DNA of 7,885 nucleotides, taken from contig CAMNPA010000047.1 in the NCBI GenBank assembly GCA_946547205.1, forward strand, positions 1 through 7,885. Direction: 5' to 3'. The stretch comes from an uncultured Selenomonadales bacterium (GTDB taxonomy: Bacteria; Bacillota; Negativicutes; Selenomonadales; Selenomonadaceae). Under the pieces are notes generated by a model. The model was not told the origin of the DNA. It made no database searches and worked only from the letters and a program-made list of their open reading frames with translations. Position numbers and translations under genes: made by a program. This document shows positions 6,498 to 7,885 of this stretch, in pieces (the stretch's first letter is position 1; every line of letters starts with the position of its first letter).

Positions 6498-7442
6498 GTG
6501 AAAAAAATTTTTAATCTGGTCACGCGCTTGAGTTTGGCATTGCTCTTAATCGCAGTGATCTTTCCCGCCAAATCATTCGCGGCGGACAATCCCGAATCAG
6601 AAGGCATCAAGGCTTTCCGTCAAGCGTTGAAGTCAGATTCGGACGCGATGGACAGAATTTTTCGGCAGGATATTTTCTTCGCGTCACCGTTCGTAATGAG
6701 CGAACTCGACATTTACGGCACCGTCAACGGCACGGAATTTCGTTCGACCGGCGATTTGTCGATTTGGGTTTATAAAGACGACGGCTCCGAAGATGAAACG
6801 ATTATTCCCTATTATCTCGTGCAGAACGAAAAAGATATGACGATTTATTTCAAGCCCGATAAGCAGTGGCAAAAATTCACGGCACCGAGCATTGCCGCCG
6901 CCATCACCGATATGGTTGCCACGCCGAATGACGCCGAGATTGAAGAAATTATCGCCGGCACAAAGGAAGTCACGATTCTTCAGGACAATAAATATCGCCG
7001 CACAATGCTCGTCACGCTCAATGGCGATTATGTTGCCGATTCGCTCAAGAAACTTTCCGCTGAAAATCCCGCCGACAAAGGCACCGCCGAGGACAGCGCA
7101 ATGCAAGAAACGTTCTTGAAATATATGGATACGGCTCTTCGCAAGGCTGACGTGTGGTACATGTGGACGATTGACAAGCGCGATTGGCACACCGTTCAAA
7201 TGCAATACAATTTCTCCGGCATTATCCAAGAACTTGCACGCGCCGCACTTAACGACCCGAATCAGCAATGGCCCGACGAAATCAGCAACATGCTCGAAAC
7301 TGTCGCCTATTACAGCGAGATTCGCGCCTACACGACTTATCCTGCCGATCCCGCCGCCAAAAAGAAATTCGACATTCCGAAGAACGTTCTCAAAGCCAAG
7401 CCCGTCAAAGATATGGTAAAGGACGTTAAAGCCGCAAAATAA
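6498..7442 (+). CDS. Secreted protein of unknown function, possibly LolA/LppX-like fold (314 residues)
   Basis: The start is GTG 6498, with TAAGGAGG 7 bases upstream. Residues 1-28 are a signal peptide (MKKIFNLVTRL, hydrophobic to about 22, FPAKSFA-AD). No lipobox is present, so the protein should be free in the periplasm or secreted. The mature part begins with a helix (EGIKAFRQALKSDSDAMDRIF), then strand-rich segments: ELDIYGTVNGTEFRSTGDLSIWVYK, IIPYYLVQNEKDMTIYFKPDKQWQKF, then KEVTILQDNKYRRTMLVTLNGDYV, and finally VWYMWTIDKRDWHTVQMQYNF. Repeated strands that end in a statement of amount or load recall LolA/LppX-type half-barrels that bind lipids; this is an inference from pattern, not a motif. 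The C-terminus is Lys/Ala rich (KAKPVKDMVKDVKAAK). Likely co-transcribed with the upstream secreted gene. Confidence 0.85.
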   Translation: MKKIFNLVTRLSLALLLIAVIFPAKSFAADNPESEGIKAFRQALKSDSDAMDRIFRQDIFFASPFVMSELDIYGTVNGTEFRSTGDLSIWVYKDDGSEDETIIPYYLVQNEKDMTIYFKPDKQWQKFTAPSIAAAITDMVATPNDAEIEEIIAGTKEVTILQDNKYRRTMLVTLNGDYVADSLKKLSAENPADKGTAEDSAMQETFLKYMDTALRKADVWYMWTIDKRDWHTVQMQYNFSGIIQELARAALNDPNQQWPDEISNMLETVAYYSEIRAYTTYPADPAAKKKFDIPKNVLKAKPVKDMVKDVKAAK

Positions 7443-7460
7443 TTTCGCTCCATAAAAAAA

Positions 7461-7500
7461 CGCTTGCAATTTGAAAAGCTATCTGCTAAAATTGCAAACG
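7461..7500. repeat. Inverted repeat enclosing the tRNA promoter
   Basis: CGCTTGCAATTT (7461-7472) and AAATTGCAAACG (7489-7500) are reverse complements except for one base, with a 16-base centre in which AGC (7477) and GCT (7485) can pair as well. TTTT follows at 7501. It could act as a terminator for the secreted-protein operon or as an operator or cruciform over the tRNA promoter; the sequence does not decide. Confidence 0.6.
7464..7492 (+). promoter_or_regulatory. Sigma-70-type promoter of tRNA-Pro
   Basis: TTGCAA (7464-7469) and TAAAAT (7487-7492) are 17 bases apart, giving four and five consensus matches. Initiation would fall near 7499, a few bases before the mature tRNA 5' end at 7505. 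The preceding AAAAAAACGC repeats the context of the promoter at 2995. Confidence 0.7.
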
Positions 7501-7504
7501 TTTT

Positions 7505-7581
7505 CGGGATGTAGCACAGTTTGGTAGCGCGCATCGTTCGGGACGATGAGGTCGCAGGTTCAAGTCCTGTCATCCCGACCA
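7505..7581 (+). tRNA. tRNA-Pro (anticodon CGG)
   Basis: A full 77-base cloverleaf with encoded CCA. The acceptor stem is CGGGATG (7505-7511) with CATCCCG (7571-7577). The anticodon stem is CATCG/CGATG around the loop TTCGGGA, giving anticodon CGG for CCG codons. The T arm is GCAGG-TTCAAGT-CCTGT with one G-T pair, followed by discriminator A and CCA (7579-7581). The D stem reads GCAC/GCGC, with one A-C mismatch where relatives usually have G-C; this is tolerable and does not suggest a pseudogene. Confidence 0.97.
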
Positions 7582-7595
7582 ACACTGACATTTTC

Positions 7596-7622
7596 AGGCG
7601 GAGGCTCAAAGCTTCCGCCTTT
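7596..7622 (+). terminator. Probable weak intrinsic terminator after tRNA-Pro
   Basis: AGGCGGAGGC (7596-7605) pairs with GCTTCCGCCT (7611-7620) over ten positions, one of them G-U, with a 5-base loop. Only a short T run (7620-7622) follows, so some read-through into the downstream small genes is likely. No separate promoter is visible for those genes. Confidence 0.6.
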
Positions 7623-7640
7623 AACGTTCAAGGAGGCATT

Positions 7641-7679
7641 ATGAAAAAAATTTTTGTGAGGTTGCGCCATGGAAATTAA
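7641..7679 (+). CDS. 12-codon mini-ORF (possible leader peptide or gene-start remnant)
   Basis: ATG 7641 has AAGGAGG (7630-7636) only 4 bases upstream and encodes MKKIFVRLRHGN before TAA at 7677-7679. The first five codons equal those of the secreted proteins starting at 6498 and 7833, so it may be the remains of a deleted signal-peptide gene. Its end overlaps the start of the 55-residue gene by 11 bases in another frame, an arrangement that could couple translation. Whether the peptide is made or useful is unknown. Confidence 0.4.
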   Translation: MKKIFVRLRHGN

Positions 7680-7836
7680 AGAATTCGATAAGGTTTTATT
7701 GAAGACGGGCGATACTGCTTACATAGTTGACGTTTTAAAAGCGGGCGTCGCGTATGTCGTTGACGTTGATAAAATCGACGGCGATATTGAAACGACAATC
7801 GTTGAGCAAAACGATATTGAGAAGGTGTTATCATGA
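7669..7836 (+). CDS. Small 55-residue protein, possibly DUF4926-like
   Basis: ATG 7669 is preceded by GAGG at 7-base spacing. The protein MEIKEFDKVLLKTGDTAYI... is strand-rich and acidic: FDKVLLKTGDTAYIVDVL, then AGVAYVVDVDKIDGD, then TTIVEQNDIEKVL. The pattern Val-Leu-Leu..Gly-Asp-x-x-x-Ile-Val-Asp-Val..Tyr-x-Val-Asp..Asp-Ile..Val-Leu resembles the small SH3-like DUF4926 family, some members of which sit near toxin-antitoxin genes. The match is from memory and weak. No signal peptide, so it is probably cytoplasmic. Its TGA overlaps the next ATG (ATGA at 7833-7836), implying translational coupling. Confidence 0.75.
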   Translation: MEIKEFDKVLLKTGDTAYIVDVLKAGVAYVVDVDKIDGDIETTIVEQNDIEKVLS

Positions 7837-7885
7837 AAAAAATTTTTATCGCGGCGATTGCTCTGCTGATTCTCGCGGGCTATGC
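7833..7885 (+). CDS. N-terminus of an exported protein, truncated by the window edge
   Basis: ATG 7833 overlaps the stop of the 55-residue gene; GAAGGTG lies 6 bases upstream. The visible 17 codons, MKKIFIAAIALLILAGY, are a signal-peptide start with a KK n-region and hydrophobic core. The cut falls before any cleavage site or lipobox can be read, so family and function cannot be judged. Confidence 0.7.
   Translation, partial: MKKIFIAAIALLILAGY

Noticed and set aside
6684..7469. 261-codon open frame on the minus strand
   Set aside because: Antisense to the 314-residue secreted protein, which has a signal peptide and a strong ribosome binding site; the antisense product shows no recognisable domain.
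7641..7836. Poly-A slippage fusing the mini-ORF to the 55-residue protein
   Set aside because: The frame of the 55-residue protein has a TGA at 7657-7659, upstream of its own start, so a slip in A7 cannot produce a fusion.

Overview
The window most likely comes from a diderm Firmicute (Negativicutes such as the Selenomonadales). This is inferred from three things seen together: heptose-LPS synthesis (hldD) and many Sec signal peptides, which point to an outer membrane; strong Firmicutes-type ribosome binding sites (AAGGAGG, CGGAGGTGA); and a SpoIVB/S55-like peptidase next to murA. No species can be named from the sequence alone.

Left part, minus strand (1-2953): a consensus-like promoter (TTGACA-17-TATATT, 2925-2953) drives an exported SpoIVB/S55-type protein of about 665 residues. 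It is followed after 45 bases by murA, which runs off the left edge. The S55-like protein has its serine half before its histidine half, the reverse of SpoIVB. The linker between the halves carries a nearly perfect 100-bp tandem duplication.

Middle, plus strand (2995-5535): a divergent promoter (TTGAAA-17-TAAACT) starts an operon of a short CinA-type protein lacking the amidase domain, hldD (ADP-heptose epimerase for LPS inner core) and an exported SagB/ThcOx-like nitroreductase. A 14-bp tandem repeat forms the hldD C-terminus and the start region of the nitroreductase gene.

A 241-base gap (5536-5776) holds three consecutive hairpins and looks like a REP-like intergenic element. Two secreted proteins of unknown function follow (233 and 314 residues), 19 bases apart and probably co-transcribed.

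Right part (7443-7885): a tRNA-Pro(CGG) has a clear promoter embedded in an inverted repeat and a weak hairpin terminator. After it come a 12-codon mini-ORF with a strong ribosome binding site, a 55-residue protein overlapping it, and the first codons of another exported protein coupled by an ATGA overlap.

Taken together the window is a chromosomal cell-envelope neighbourhood: peptidoglycan precursor synthesis, LPS core synthesis and at least five exported proteins. I see no phage, transposase, CRISPR array or evident defence system. The least ordinary items are the permuted S55 protein with its fresh internal duplication and the small structured or repeat-derived elements at gene boundaries.
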